DNA from: Pseudomonadota bacterium | Lineage (GTDB): Bacteria; Pseudomonadota; Alphaproteobacteria; Acetobacterales; Acetobacteraceae | Direction: 5' to 3' | NCBI GenBank assembly: GCA_021816925.1 | Contig: JAKAWQ010000015.1 | Location: 1 to 60,740 of the forward strand | Length of the DNA stretch: 60,740 nt | Shown here: one piece after another, positions 38,071 to 46,636 of the stretch | Layout of the letters: the number at the start of each line of letters is the position of its first letter | Numbering within the stretch: position 1 is the stretch's first letter | The notes under the pieces: model-generated | What the model saw: the letters and a program-made list of their open reading frames with translations, nothing else | Told to the model about the DNA's origin: nothing | Databases searched by the model: none | Position numbers and translations under genes: made by a program

Positions 38071-39162
38071 TCATATCGCCCTTTGGGCAATAAAAGGCGC
38101 TCCGAACCGGGCTTTGCCGACGGTGACCCGCGCGACGGCCGCCTCATCGAGCCTTGGCGGCTCCGGGGCGAGCCAGAGCATGCCATCGGAAATCCGGAAC
38201 GGCTCCTGCACAAGGGGTGCCGATTGCTTAAGGAAGCCGTTCATCTCTCCGGCATTGCTGATACGGAAGCGGGCGATGCAAGCCTCCATCCAGCACCCGA
38301 TCTCCGTCGCGACCCCGTTGCCGAGCACCGGCTCCATCCCAAGTGCTCGAATGCGGCCAAGCGCGGCGTCAAGACGGCCCAGATTGCCAAGTTTCATGAG
38401 CTTCAGCTTCACGTATCGAGCGCCGATCGCCGCCGCCCGATCGATATCTTCTTCGCCGTAAATTGATTCATCCAGCATCAGCGGCACGGTCGAGATGCGC
38501 GCAACGTCCTCGGCCGACTTCCAGTCCTTGGCGTCGCAGGGTTGCTCGAGGAGCTCGATACCCTGAGGCTCAAGCGCTGCCGCAAACCAGCACCCCTCCT
38601 CGCAGGTATAGCCCTGGTTCGCGTCGATGCGCAGCCGCGCACGGCCGCCGGCCAGCCCCTGTGCCCGAGCTACGCGCGCGAGATCTTCCGACACATCGAA
38701 GCCGACTTTCATCTTGAGCGTTCGATACCCCTCTCTGATGTAACGCTCGATCTCGGCCGCCATCGCTGCGTCCCCGGTGGCGTTTACCGTCCCGAGGAGA
38801 GCGACGCCGACGGGCTCGGCGACCTCGAGCAGAGGATCCCTCTCGGTCATCTCGATCGCCGTCGCGAGAGCTGTGGCTGTGAACGGAGCATGCGCGAAAT
38901 GCTGAGCGATGCGATGCTTTGCTGAGCCGGAAGCTATTCCAGGAAGCTCGGCGGCGATGTTGCAGGCGAGAGCCCAGCTGTCGGCGATGGTCTCGTCAGT
39001 GTAGCCGGTCAGGATGGTCGCCTCGCCGATACCAGAACCCTCTCGGCCAACCATCCGAACGAGAATCGTGTCGAACTGTGTCACCGGGCCAAGCGAGAGC
39101 TTATATGGCTCGCTGAGCGGCACCGCCAGGCGCGTGAGTGTGACTTCCTCAATCGTTGTCAT
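38071..39162 (-). CDS. Enolase-superfamily enzyme, muconate-lactonizing (MLE) subgroup
   Basis: This 363-residue protein belongs to the enolase superfamily; members abstract a proton next to a carboxylate using Mg2+. MLE-subgroup marks are the KxK base TLKMKVGFD (K150, K152), metal ligands D180 (RIDANQGY), E206 (LEQPC) and D231 (DESIYG), and the opposite Lys pair in YVKLKLMKLGN (K252, K254). It is shorter than methylaspartate ammonia-lyase (about 413) and has a different base, so it is not the usual partner of glutamate mutase. It is the first gene of the mutase operon and ends within 2 bases of glmS. It may racemise, dehydrate or cyclise the mutase substrate or product. Confidence 0.87.
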   Translation of the reverse strand: MTTIEEVTLTRLAVPLSEPYKLSLGPVTQFDTILVRMVGREGSGIGEATILTGYTDETIADSWALACNIAAELPGIASGSAKHRIAQHFAHAPFTATALATAIEMTERDPLLEVAEPVGVALLGTVNATGDAAMAAEIERYIREGYRTLKMKVGFDVSEDLARVARAQGLAGGRARLRIDANQGYTCEEGCWFAAALEPQGIELLEQPCDAKDWKSAEDVARISTVPLMLDESIYGEEDIDRAAAIGARYVKLKLMKLGNLGRLDAALGRIRALGMEPVLGNGVATEIGCWMEACIARFRISNAGEMNGFLKQSAPLVQEPFRISDGMLWLAPEPPRLDEAAVARVTVGKARFGAPFIAQRAI

Positions 39163-39814
39163 GAGGACTGCATCTATCGGCCAGCGCGAGAGTATGAGGC
39201 TCCAAAAGCTTCCGGCGCGCGGAAGCCAGTTACCGGCAGGTTGAACATTTTCCTATTAGCGATCCTTTTCACGCTATTTCTCCGCGTGCAGAAATATCCC
39301 CATTCGGGACCGTGGATTCGGACAAATGATGGGCACCAATTTGAAATGCGCAAGCTCGATGAGGATGAGAACGAAGACGTCGCATGCAGCTGATTGCCTG
39401 CCATAGACCTCAGGCGAAACCTATTAGAGAGTTCCAAACGCAGGATCGCGGGTTTCAGCGGACGGGAAAACTTCCGAGACGACCCGGAAATGAACAAACA
39501 TCGAGGCGCGCGTAAGTGGTAGTATACGCTCCGGGGTCGAAGGGCTGTACAAGCGACAAAACCCGAGTGCTTCTTGAGCCCTCTTTTCCGCCTGTGCGCG
39601 CTGAGGGCCACCATAGAGATAAGGCTCCCTGAGGCAGGGATATGGGCTTCCGTTCCTTTCGCGATCTCCCGGGCACCGAAGGGTCTCCGCGCTATCAAAC
39701 CTTTAATCACTGATCGCTTTCCGATGTCAGCTCGGCAAATGGTTTTTTTCATCGGGCCGCCGGTTCGGTTCAGTTCAACGGTGGCGGCGAACGATTTGCC
39801 GCCGCCGTCGACGC
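39163..39814. other. 650-base gap upstream of the mutase operon
   Basis: Between the MFS stop and the start of the MLE-type gene there are about 650 bases of visibly lower GC with no convincing ORF on either strand. It must contain the mutase operon promoter. A 6-bp GGCGGC/GCCGCC hairpin lies at about 39783-39808, just after the MFS gene, without a T-run. I looked for B12-riboswitch boxes and found none. It may hold a lost gene. Confidence 0.4.
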
Positions 39815-41206
39815 TTAGTCGGAAGCGAGATGTAGCCCGGAGGCCTCCTCCAATGTCTGTCCCGCCGTTTCCTTACCCCAGAGCAGCACCACCAGAGGTC
39901 CGATGACGCCAATGATCGCGATGAGTCGGAAGATGCCGGAGAGGCCGATCGTAAGAATGATCACCGGCACAAGATAGGGACCCACCACGCCTCCGAGGAA
40001 GCGGCCAATCGTCTCCACGGTCGAAGACCCGGTTGCGCGTAAGCGAGTCGGAAACTGCTCGGCATAGTACATCTTTAGGCCCGGGAACGTCCCCGTGCCG
40101 AAGAACCCCATAAGGCAGCCGTACGTAATGACGAGACCGAGGCTATGCACCGTGCCAAACATAAGGGCTCCGATCGAAGCCAGAACCATGAAGAGGATAT
40201 AAGTGGGCTTGCGACCCCAAACGTCAGATAGCCAGCCATTCAGCAGCTTTCCGGGGATTGCGGATCCCGTGATAATCGCCGTGTAGAGAAGCGAATGGGC
40301 AATCGTATAACCCTCCTTCACGAGGAGGGTAGGCATATAGATCATGACCACATAGAACATCAGGAGGGCCGACACCATCGCGGTGCTGCCGATAACCGTC
40401 TTGCTCAGCTGCCCAGAAGCCCATACCTCTGCGGCCGACGGTCGCTTTTTCAATTCCTGCATGTTGACGCTGTGCACGCGGGGCGGAGGCAGAGCGGCTC
40501 CTGTCTCGCGCTCTACTCCTGATTCGATTGCGCGCATGGCTGTTTCCGCCTTTTCCCGGCCAAGCCGCACTTCCATCCACCGCGGGGACTCAGGCAGCCA
40601 CTTATGGGCGATAGCAGCATATAAAAGCGGAAGTCCGCAAACCAGCAGGTACACCCGCCACGAAAGGGTGGGCGCGAAGTGGGGAATGATTGCTGCGCCG
40701 ATGAGTGGAGCGAGGAAGTAACCCACCGAAAGGCAGCCGTCCAGAACGCCGTTGAACTTGGTGCGCGTGAACCTGGGGACGAATTCGCTCACGATGGCAT
40801 AGGGCAGCGGGAACACGGCACCCATCCCTAGGCCGGAAAGGAAGCGAAGGATCAAAAGCACGCCGTAGTTAGGGCTAAACGCCGCCAGCATGGTGAGCGC
40901 GCTGTACTCGACGACTCCCCAGACAAGGATTCGCTTACGGCCGTAGGAATCCGCCAGATAGCCGGCGGGAATGAGGCCAACAACGATGCCTGCGGTGGAT
41001 GAGACTGCGAGCATGCCGACCTGCCCGGGCGTCAAGTCCATGACCCGCCGGATGCTTTCCAGCACGACCCCAATGGCACCAATATCGAGAGACTCGATGA
41101 ACCATGCCGCCCCCGCAAGCGATACTATCAGCCAAGTGAACCGACTGATGGGCAGCCGCTCCAGCCGGCCTGGAATATTTAATGATTCAACCGTTTCCTG
41201 AGCCAT
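39815..41206 (-). CDS. MFS transporter (organic acid/sugar type)
   Basis: This is a 463-residue 12-helix major facilitator. ATG at 41206 follows GGGAGGGGAGATA, a strong site. Marks are GYLADSYGRKRILVWG (loop 2-3), PESPRWMEVRLGREKAE, the loop 8-9 equivalent GWLSDVWGRKPTY and YYAEQFPTRLRATGSS, as in the sugar/SV2-like and niacin/aromatic acid porters. It lies between the Crp/Fnr gene and the mutase operon in the same direction. The most economical reading is uptake of the compound processed by the MLE enzyme and mutase; the substrate is unknown. Confidence 0.88.
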   Translation of the reverse strand: MAQETVESLNIPGRLERLPISRFTWLIVSLAGAAWFIESLDIGAIGVVLESIRRVMDLTPGQVGMLAVSSTAGIVVGLIPAGYLADSYGRKRILVWGVVEYSALTMLAAFSPNYGVLLILRFLSGLGMGAVFPLPYAIVSEFVPRFTRTKFNGVLDGCLSVGYFLAPLIGAAIIPHFAPTLSWRVYLLVCGLPLLYAAIAHKWLPESPRWMEVRLGREKAETAMRAIESGVERETGAALPPPRVHSVNMQELKKRPSAAEVWASGQLSKTVIGSTAMVSALLMFYVVMIYMPTLLVKEGYTIAHSLLYTAIITGSAIPGKLLNGWLSDVWGRKPTYILFMVLASIGALMFGTVHSLGLVITYGCLMGFFGTGTFPGLKMYYAEQFPTRLRATGSSTVETIGRFLGGVVGPYLVPVIILTIGLSGIFRLIAIIGVIGPLVVLLWGKETAGQTLEEASGLHLASD

Positions 41207-41337
41207 TATCTCCCCTCCCAAGCGCATGCGCGCCCGGATGTGCGACTTTGTTGGCCGGCTGACTGACGCATTCGCGTAAAATCTCCGCTTCATATCACGG
41301 CTGCCGGCAAGAGACGCCTAGAATCCTCGCACCCCCC

Positions 41338-41356
41338 AGGGGAATCGCATATGGAA
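41338..41356 (+). promoter_or_regulatory. Candidate operator, copy 1 of AGGGnAATCGCATATGGnA
   Basis: The 19 bases here recur in inverted orientation at 41458-41476 with 17 of 19 matches. The inner TCGCATATGGAA is near-palindromic about CATATG. The copy lies about 130 bases upstream of the MFS start. The binding protein is unknown; the adjacent Crp/Fnr protein is one candidate, though the site is unlike a CRP or FNR box. Confidence 0.45.
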
Positions 41357-41457
41357 CTCTACGGTCGATTTTGCGGTCCGCGTGCGGTTTTTGGCGGAAC
41401 AAACTCGGTCACAGACGCCGAAATCCGGCTCTCTCAAGTCGTTTAGGCGCTGAAAAA

Positions 41458-41476
41458 TCCCATATGCGATTGCCCT
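41458..41476 (-). promoter_or_regulatory. Candidate operator, copy 2 (inverted)
   Basis: The plus strand reads TCCCATATGCGATTGCCCT; its complement matches the copy at 41338. TCnCATATGnGA forms a palindrome. The two copies are about 100 bases apart in the leader of the MFS gene, which suits looping or cooperative repression. Confidence 0.45.
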
Positions 41477-41507
41477 GTCGCACCCCCACGTTAGATGTCT
41501 GCACGAA

Positions 41508-42224
41508 TCAGTCTGTCATCATCGTGACATTCCTGGCGTCAATATCTGGCAGCAGACTCAAGAGCCCTTTGGGATCACAAACCTCGATGCGGCGCGCATC
41601 TTTGCGTATGAGCCCGGCCTGAGCGAAGCGGGCGAGCGCAGCGGTAACGGTTGGTCGCCGGGCGTTTATTAGATGGGCCAGTTCCTCATGGGTCAGCGCA
41701 ATCCTAAGCTCTGTCCCAAAGGCGGGCGCGGTTAGCCGCGGCCGACTGAGCGCGACCAGGGCTCGAGCAAGGCGCTGTTCTACCTTGCCCGTAAACATCT
41801 CTCCGACACGGAAGTGGAAGTCCGAAAGCCGGTCGATTAGAAGCTGGCTGATGAGGATGCCGAGACGAGCATCGGCAGCCAATAGCGCTAGAAACTTCGG
41901 ACGTATAATCATCACCGTTTCAATCGTCTCAAGCGCGACGGCACTGGCATCGCGCCGCCGGCGAGAGCCAACCGCCGTTAATCCGACCAGACTTCCTGGC
42001 AGGTGGATGCGCAGCAAGGCCTCGTGTCCCGAGGAGCTGACAAGATATGACTTCACCCTGCCGCTTAGCAGAAGGTGTACGTGGTCTGCTGGATCGCCCT
42101 GCCGGTACAAATACTCATGCTTTGCATGCTGTTGCCTTGTTCCGGCAAAAACAAGACGTCGCAAATGCTCTGACGAGAGAGCCTGGTCAAGATCAAGGAG
42201 TACGCCGAGGCTGTACTCGCGCAT
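41508..42224 (-). CDS. Crp/Fnr-family transcription regulator
   Basis: This is a 238-residue regulator. ATG at 42224 follows TAGGAGCG. The cyclic-nucleotide-type beta-roll reads YRQGDPADHVHLLLSGRVKS and LRIHLPGSLVG, and the C-terminal helix-turn-helix is LTHEELAHLINARRPTVTAA. There are no FNR-type N-terminal cysteines, and the cAMP-contact Arg/Ser pattern of CRP is not obvious, so the effector is unknown. It is the first gene of the accessory block and most likely controls the MFS gene and mutase operon in response to a metabolite. Confidence 0.85.
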   Translation of the reverse strand: MREYSLGVLLDLDQALSSEHLRRLVFAGTRQQHAKHEYLYRQGDPADHVHLLLSGRVKSYLVSSSGHEALLRIHLPGSLVGLTAVGSRRRRDASAVALETIETVMIIRPKFLALLAADARLGILISQLLIDRLSDFHFRVGEMFTGKVEQRLARALVALSRPRLTAPAFGTELRIALTHEELAHLINARRPTVTAALARFAQAGLIRKDARRIEVCDPKGLLSLLPDIDARNVTMMTD

Positions 42225-42382
42225 GTACGCTCCTAAACCTTACTTATCCTCGCGATTGGCAACCCTACACCATTTTTGAGACGAGGATTACCTGACAGTG
42301 AAAATGCGCGGCTAGCTTCCTCCGCCGAACCGCCCGGTGATCCCTGATCCCGCTTTCCGGCGGTCCATCGCGCAGCCCACCG

Positions 42383-43543
42383 TCACTCCGAGCCGAAACG
42401 CTCCTCCGTCTCCCCGCTCGTCCCCTGCTCCTGCGCTTGCCGCGCCTGCTCGGTTCTCAGCGCATCCAGCGGAACGAGCTTGCCGCCTCGCTCGAAATGC
42501 CAGAATAGCCAGCCGTTGCACGAGGGCGCGTTGCTGACCGCTGCCCCCACTTGGTGGATCGAGCCGCGCGTCGCCCCCGCCTGCAGCGCTCCGTCGGCCG
42601 CCACCGTCGCCGTGACCCGCCGCGCCCGGTCGTAGAGCCGGGTCCCCGGCGGTACCAGCCCGCGCTCCACCAGGCTGCCGAACGGGACGCGCGGCGCATC
42701 CCGTTTCGATGGGGTCACGGCGAGCCCCTCTGCCGGCAGCCGCCGCGTGCGCCTCAGTCGCGCCAGCGCCGCCTCGAGATAGGCCGGATGCCGCTCGATC
42801 CCGATGAAGTGACGCCCGAGCTTTTTCGCCACCACCGCGCTCGTGCCGGTGCCGGCGAACGGATCGAGCACGACATCACCGGGCAGCGTGCAGGCAATCA
42901 GCACCCGGTGCAGCAGCGCCTCCGGCTTCTGCGTCGGATGCAGCTTGAGGCCGTGCGCGTTGCGCAGCCGCTCCTCGCCGGTGCAGAGCGGCAAGAGCCA
43001 GTCGCTCCGCATCTGCACATCGTCATTCAAGGCCTTCATGGCCTGGTAATTGAACCGATGCCGCGAGTCACGTCCGCGCGCCGCCCAGATCAGCGTCTCG
43101 TGCGCATTGGTGAAGCGCCGGCCGCGGAAGTTCGGCATCGGGTTCGACTTCCGCCACACCACGTCGTTCAGGATCCAGAAGCCGAGATCCTGTAGCGCGC
43201 CGCCGATCCGGAAGATGTTGTGATAGGCGCCGATCACCCAGAGCGTGCCGTCCTTGCGCAGCACCCGGCGGCATTCGCCGAGCCACTCGCGCGTGAACCG
43301 GTCATAGTCCGAAAAGTCGGGAAACCGGTCCCACTCCTCGTCCACGCCGTCCACCAGGCTGTCGTCGGGCCGCCTCAGTTCGCCGCGGAGCTGCAGATTG
43401 TATGGCGGGTCAGCGAACACGCAGTCGACCGAAGCGGTCGGCAGCATCCGCATGATCTGCACGCACTCGCCAAGCAGCAACTGGTCGAGCGGCAAGTCGT
43501 GGGCGATTGCCAGGATCTCCGGGCGAGGGCAACAATCCCGCAT
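42383..43543 (-). CDS. ccrM: CcrM-type adenine DNA methyltransferase (GANTC)
   Basis: CcrM methylates adenine in GANTC and controls cell-cycle gene expression in alphaproteobacteria. The 386-residue protein is a beta-class enzyme: the catalytic DPPY is in [12 protein letters not shown] near the N-terminus and the SAM-binding segment [20 protein letters not shown] lies later. [14 protein letters not shown] is also typical. The C-terminal extension (from about residue 275, [16 protein letters not shown] and [18 protein letters not shown]) is the CcrM-specific DNA-recognition domain. It lies downstream of rnhB in the same direction, as in relatives. No GANTC was noticed in the 176 bases upstream. 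Confidence 0.93.
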   Translation of the reverse strand: MRDCCPRPEILAIAHDLPLDQLLLGECVQIMRMLPTASVDCVFADPPYNLQLRGELRRPDDSLVDGVDEEWDRFPDFSDYDRFTREWLGECRRVLRKDGTLWVIGAYHNIFRIGGALQDLGFWILNDVVWRKSNPMPNFRGRRFTNAHETLIWAARGRDSRHRFNYQAMKALNDDVQMRSDWLLPLCTGEERLRNAHGLKLHPTQKPEALLHRVLIACTLPGDVVLDPFAGTGTSAVVAKKLGRHFIGIERHPAYLEAALARLRRTRRLPAEGLAVTPSKRDAPRVPFGSLVERGLVPPGTRLYDRARRVTATVAADGALQAGATRGSIHQVGAAVSNAPSCNGWLFWHFERGGKLVPLDALRTEQARQAQEQGTSGETEERFGSE

Positions 43544-43719
43544 CGTGACCGGTCCGGCCGCGCCGCGTCAACCGCCGGCTTCGGGAAACCGACGATCGAC
43601 CTCTCCATCCGCGCTTGGCGCCGGGGCCAAAGTTGGGCGAGGAGGGGTTGCCGTTCGCTCCGATGCTCCGTCCCCCTCGCCGCGGTCTCCAGCCCGCGTC
43701 ACCCCGTCGCCACCTCCGT

Positions 43720-44325
43720 TCACCGAACCTCCGCCCGCAGCATTCCGAAACCCATCCGATGGTGGGGGGTGGCGCCGAACCGCCGGATCGCGGCACGGTG
43801 GGCGGGCGTCGGATAGCCCGCGTTCTCCGCCCAGCCATAACCCGGGAAACGAACCGCAAGGCGCGCCATGGCGCGGTCGCGCAGCACCTTCGCCACGATC
43901 GAGGCGGCGGCAATCGAAAGTGAAAGCCGGTCCCCGCCCACCACAGTCTGCGCCGGGCAGGGAAGCGCCGGCGCGACGTTCCCGTCGATCAGCGCCATCT
44001 CTGGCAGGCGGGGCAGCCGGACCACCGCCCGGCGCATCGCGAGCAGCGTCGCGCCCAGGATGTTCAGCGCCGCGATCTCCGTCACCGAGGCGGCGCCGAC
44101 GCCGATCTCCACCGCCGCGTGTCCGCTGAGCGCCCGAAACGCCGCCTCGCGCGCGCCGCGCGAAAGCAGCTTCGAATCGTCGATCAGGCCGGTCAGCGCC
44201 GCCGGCATGCCGCCCCGGAACACCACCGCCGCCGCCAGCACCGGCCCGGCCAGCGGGCCGCGTCCGGCCTCGTCCACCCCCGCTACCCGGCCGCCGGCCG
44301 CTTTCTCGAGCGCGAAATCCGGCAT
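43720..44325 (-). CDS. rnhB: Ribonuclease HII
   Basis: RNase HII removes ribonucleotides and RNA primers from DNA hybrids. The 201-residue protein starts [20 protein letters not shown], followed by GRGPLAGPV, with the catalytic Asp-Glu of the DEAGRG motif. [24 protein letters not shown] and [15 protein letters not shown] follow, and the C-terminal [15 protein letters not shown] is diagnostic. It is upstream of ccrM on the same strand, a common alphaproteobacterial pairing. Confidence 0.95.
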   Translation of the reverse strand: MPDFALEKAAGGRVAGVDEAGRGPLAGPVLAAAVVFRGGMPAALTGLIDDSKLLSRGAREAAFRALSGHAAVEIGVGAASVTEIAALNILGATLLAMRRAVVRLPRLPEMALIDGNVAPALPCPAQTVVGGDRLSLSIAAASIVAKVLRDRAMARLAVRFPGYGWAENAGYPTPAHRAAIRRFGATPHHRMGFGMLRAEVR

Positions 44326-44358
44326 CGGCCTGAGGTCAGCCCGCCCCGCCGGCCCGTG

Positions 44359-44943
44359 TCATGGCACCGGTGTCATGGCACTGGCAGGCAGGCCGCCGGC
44401 CAAGCCTCCCGTGCCCGCCCCCGCCGTGGGGAGCGGCGCCGGCGTGTAGCGCCCGACATTCCCGATCAGCTGCTGGAAGAAAGAAGCACTGCCGCCCGGC
44501 GAAGGCGTTGCGCCCGCGGCCATGCCAACCTGCACCGCCTGCTTCTTGTCCAGATGCTGCACCTTCTCCAGCACGCCGGCATCGTTGAATGTCAGAACCA
44601 CGACGTCCTGATGCACCACGCCCGGAAAGCGCCCGATCCGGGACCGGGTGATTTGCCCCATGTACGCCCAGCGATTGGCATCGAAAAGCCCTTCATTCGT
44701 CGGCGTGCCCAAGAGCGCACTGACGTCGGCCTCGGTCGTCGTCCCCGGTACCAGTTGCTTGAGCTGATCCGATGTTACGCTCTGGCCGCGGTACTTGAGC
44801 GGTGCCTGAAAGAGCGAGCAGCCGCCGAGCCCGGCCAAGAGCCAAAAGAGTGGCCCGAGTCGCACAGCCGGCCGCAGCGCGGCGCTCCGGCGCGCCAGCA
44901 CCCGGCGGTTCTGCGGGCCGACCGTGCTCACTCCTCGATCCAT
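44359..44943 (-). CDS. SmpA/OmlA (BamE)-domain lipoprotein
   Basis: This is a 194-residue outer-membrane lipoprotein. A long N-terminus ends in the lipobox LLAGLGGC with Cys42. The BamE/SmpA domain reads YRGQSVTSDQLKQLVPGTTT, ADVSALLGTPT and NRWAYMGQITRS. The C-terminus is Pro/Gly/Ala-rich and probably disordered. BamE assists the BAM complex in beta-barrel insertion. It is divergent from the UQCC gene, the conserved arrangement in Rhodospirillales. Whether it acts as BamE proper is not proven here. Confidence 0.87.
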   Translation of the reverse strand: MDRGVSTVGPQNRRVLARRSAALRPAVRLGPLFWLLAGLGGCSLFQAPLKYRGQSVTSDQLKQLVPGTTTEADVSALLGTPTNEGLFDANRWAYMGQITRSRIGRFPGVVHQDVVVLTFNDAGVLEKVQHLDKKQAVQVGMAAGATPSPGGSASFFQQLIGNVGRYTPAPLPTAGAGTGGLAGGLPASAMTPVP

Positions 44944-45088
44944 CCCTCTTCAGCGCCCGGCCCCGCCGTGCCGCGAAGGGCGGTTGACCCCGGCAGCGGC
45001 CGCGCTATCAGCCTCCCGCTCCTTGCTTCGCTCTCATGGCCGGCGGCGCAAGTCAACACTCCTCGAACAGGCATGAAGGGAATGCCGC

Positions 45089-45622
45089 ATGGGTTTCAGG
45101 CGGCGGCAGCGTGAACGGGCGGGCTTCGCGCTCTACGGCGCCGTGGTCACTGCGGCGCGCGATCCCTTCCTCTACCGGGACCTCGGCGTGCCTGACACGC
45201 TCGACGGCCGCTTCGATCTCCTCACCCTCTACGCCGCCTTGCTCGTCCTTCGCCTGGAAACCGAGCCGCCGCTCGGCCACGCGCTCGCCCAGGCCGTCTT
45301 CGACGCCATGTTCAGCGACATGGACGTGAACTTGCGCGAGATGGGCGTCGGCGATCTCTCGGTCGGCAAGCGCGTCAAGGCCATGTGGAACGCCTTCAAC
45401 GGCCGCGCCGCCGCCTATGCTGCGGCCCTTGCCGCACCCGACGCCGCCCTTCTCGAGGCCGCGCTCGCGCGCAATGTCTGGCGCGGTCAACCACCCCCTG
45501 CCGGCTCCGCCGCCCTCGGCCGCCTGGTCCGGAGCGAGCAGGCCAACCTCGCCGGCCAGCCGCTCGCCCGTCTCGCCGCCGGCTCGGTCACCTTCCTTGC
45601 CCCCTCGCTCGCCGCCGCATGA
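45089..45622 (+). CDS. Ubiquinol-cytochrome c chaperone (UQCC/CBP3 family) protein
   Basis: This is a 177-residue homologue of mitochondrial CBP3/UQCC1, an assembly factor for cytochrome b. It shows ALYGAVVTAARDPFLYRDLG, DTLDGRFDLLTLYAALLVLRL and MFSDMDVNLREMGVGDLSVG with VKAMWNAFNGR, all strongly conserved. Its stop overlaps the yceD start (ATGA). The gene implies that the organism assembles a cytochrome bc1 complex, consistent with petA at 13871. Confidence 0.92.
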   Translation: MGFRRRQRERAGFALYGAVVTAARDPFLYRDLGVPDTLDGRFDLLTLYAALLVLRLETEPPLGHALAQAVFDAMFSDMDVNLREMGVGDLSVGKRVKAMWNAFNGRAAAYAAALAAPDAALLEAALARNVWRGQPPPAGSAALGRLVRSEQANLAGQPLARLAAGSVTFLAPSLAAA

Positions 45623-46077
45623 CCATGACAACATCCGCCATCACTCCCGAGTTTTCCCGCCCGTTGGCCCTCGCCGCGTTTCCCCCGGCCGGCCAACGCA
45701 TCGAGGTCGCGGCAAGCTCCGCCGAATGCCAGGCGCTCGCCCGCCGCTTCGGCCTCCCTTCGATCGAGCGGCTCTCCTGCACCTTCACGCTCCAACGCGA
45801 ACCCGGCGGAGCCATCCACGCCTCGGGCCTCCTTATCGCCCTCCTCACGCAGGTCTGTTGCGTCAGCCTCGACGAATTCGCCGCCTCGATCGAGGAGCGC
45901 TTCACGGTCCGCTTCGTCCCTTCGGGCAACGAAAGCACCAACTTCGACCCCGATGCACCCGACGAGATCCCGTACGCTGGTGGCGTGCTCGATCTCGGCG
46001 AGGCTGCGGCCGAGCAGCTCGCGCTCGCGCTCGACCCCTGGCCGCGCAAACCCGACGCGCCGACCTTTCACGCATGA
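45619..46077 (+). CDS. yceD: YceD/DUF177-family protein
   Basis: This is a 152-residue DUF177 protein, linked in other bacteria to 23S rRNA maturation and normally located directly before rpmF. It starts MTMTTSAITPEFSRPLALAA inside the UQCC stop. Typical marks are LLIALLTQVCCVSLDEFAAS and the acidic FDPDAPDEIPYAGGVLDLGE with AAEQLALALDPWPR. Here rpmF lies almost 9 kb downstream because the hydrogenase-like operon intervenes. Confidence 0.9.
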   Translation: MTMTTSAITPEFSRPLALAAFPPAGQRIEVAASSAECQALARRFGLPSIERLSCTFTLQREPGGAIHASGLLIALLTQVCCVSLDEFAASIEERFTVRFVPSGNESTNFDPDAPDEIPYAGGVLDLGEAAAEQLALALDPWPRKPDAPTFHA

Positions 46078-46384
46078 GCGCCGCCGCCTTCGAGACGGGT
46101 CGGGATCGAACACCGGCGGGGCGGCAATCGCGCGGCGGACACGAAAAAATCCCGAAGATGCCACCACCGGCGGCGCGCCTCGAATTGGAGCGCGATCGTT
46201 ACCGATGCGCGAAGACGCTTGAAACGCGGCACGCCGGTGCATTAGTCTTGCGCTGACGACCGCAATGCGGCGTGCCGGAAGCGTTGCGGTGATGGAGTCC
46301 GCCAAAACCGCCGTATAGGCTGATGACTCCTGCCCTGTCTTCCTCGTCCGATCAGCGACGAGGAGGGCGCGGTGGAGGAGTGCG
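46078..46384. other. Intergenic region between yceD and the Ehr-like operon
   Basis: About 300 bases of mixed composition contain no clear gene. A short hairpin (CCTCGTC, 8-base loop, GACGAGG) lies at about 46343-46364. It is the left boundary of the inserted operon and probably contains its promoter; a weak TTGAAA with TTAGTC at 17 bases is present around 46217-46245. Confidence 0.35.
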
Positions 46385-46633
46385 ATGGCCGGGCGTGTCT
46401 TGACGTGTGCTTTGCCGCCCCTGCCGGAAGCGCCGGATGCCGGCGCTCGCGTGCTCGGTCATCGGTTTCCGTTGCCGCGCGTGACGCCGGGTCGCCGTCA
46501 CCAGCCATGTGGCCGCCAAGGCCTGGTAGTGCCGCCTCCGCCCGCGAACACCGCGATTGCACCGGCTACCCGATACGTCCGGCCGCAGTCCCCGCCAAGC
46601 TCCTGGCGCGCCGCGCCGCAGCCGAGGGCCTGA
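46385..46633 (+). CDS. Possible small Pro/Arg-rich leader ORF of the Ehr-like operon
   Basis: An 82-residue ORF starts at an ATG with an excellent Shine-Dalgarno (GGAGGAGTGCG) and stops 3 bases before the hyfC-like ATG, so it could be translated as the first gene. The product (MAGRVLTCALPPLPEAPDAG onward) is rich in Pro and Arg, has two Cys and resembles no family I know. Third-position GC is only moderate. It may be a small accessory protein or chance. Confidence 0.33.
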   Translation: MAGRVLTCALPPLPEAPDAGARVLGHRFPLPRVTPGRRHQPCGRQGLVVPPPPANTAIAPATRYVRPQSPPSSWRAAPQPRA

Positions 46634-46636
46634 GCC

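Noticed and set aside
39174-39752. Minus-strand ORF in the gap before the mutase operon
   Set aside because: No ribosome-binding site, no recognisable domain and mixed composition; the frame is probably open by chance.
39163-39814. Cobalamin riboswitch ahead of the B12 mutase operon
   Set aside because: No B12-box-like conserved sequence or matching helices were recognised by eye.
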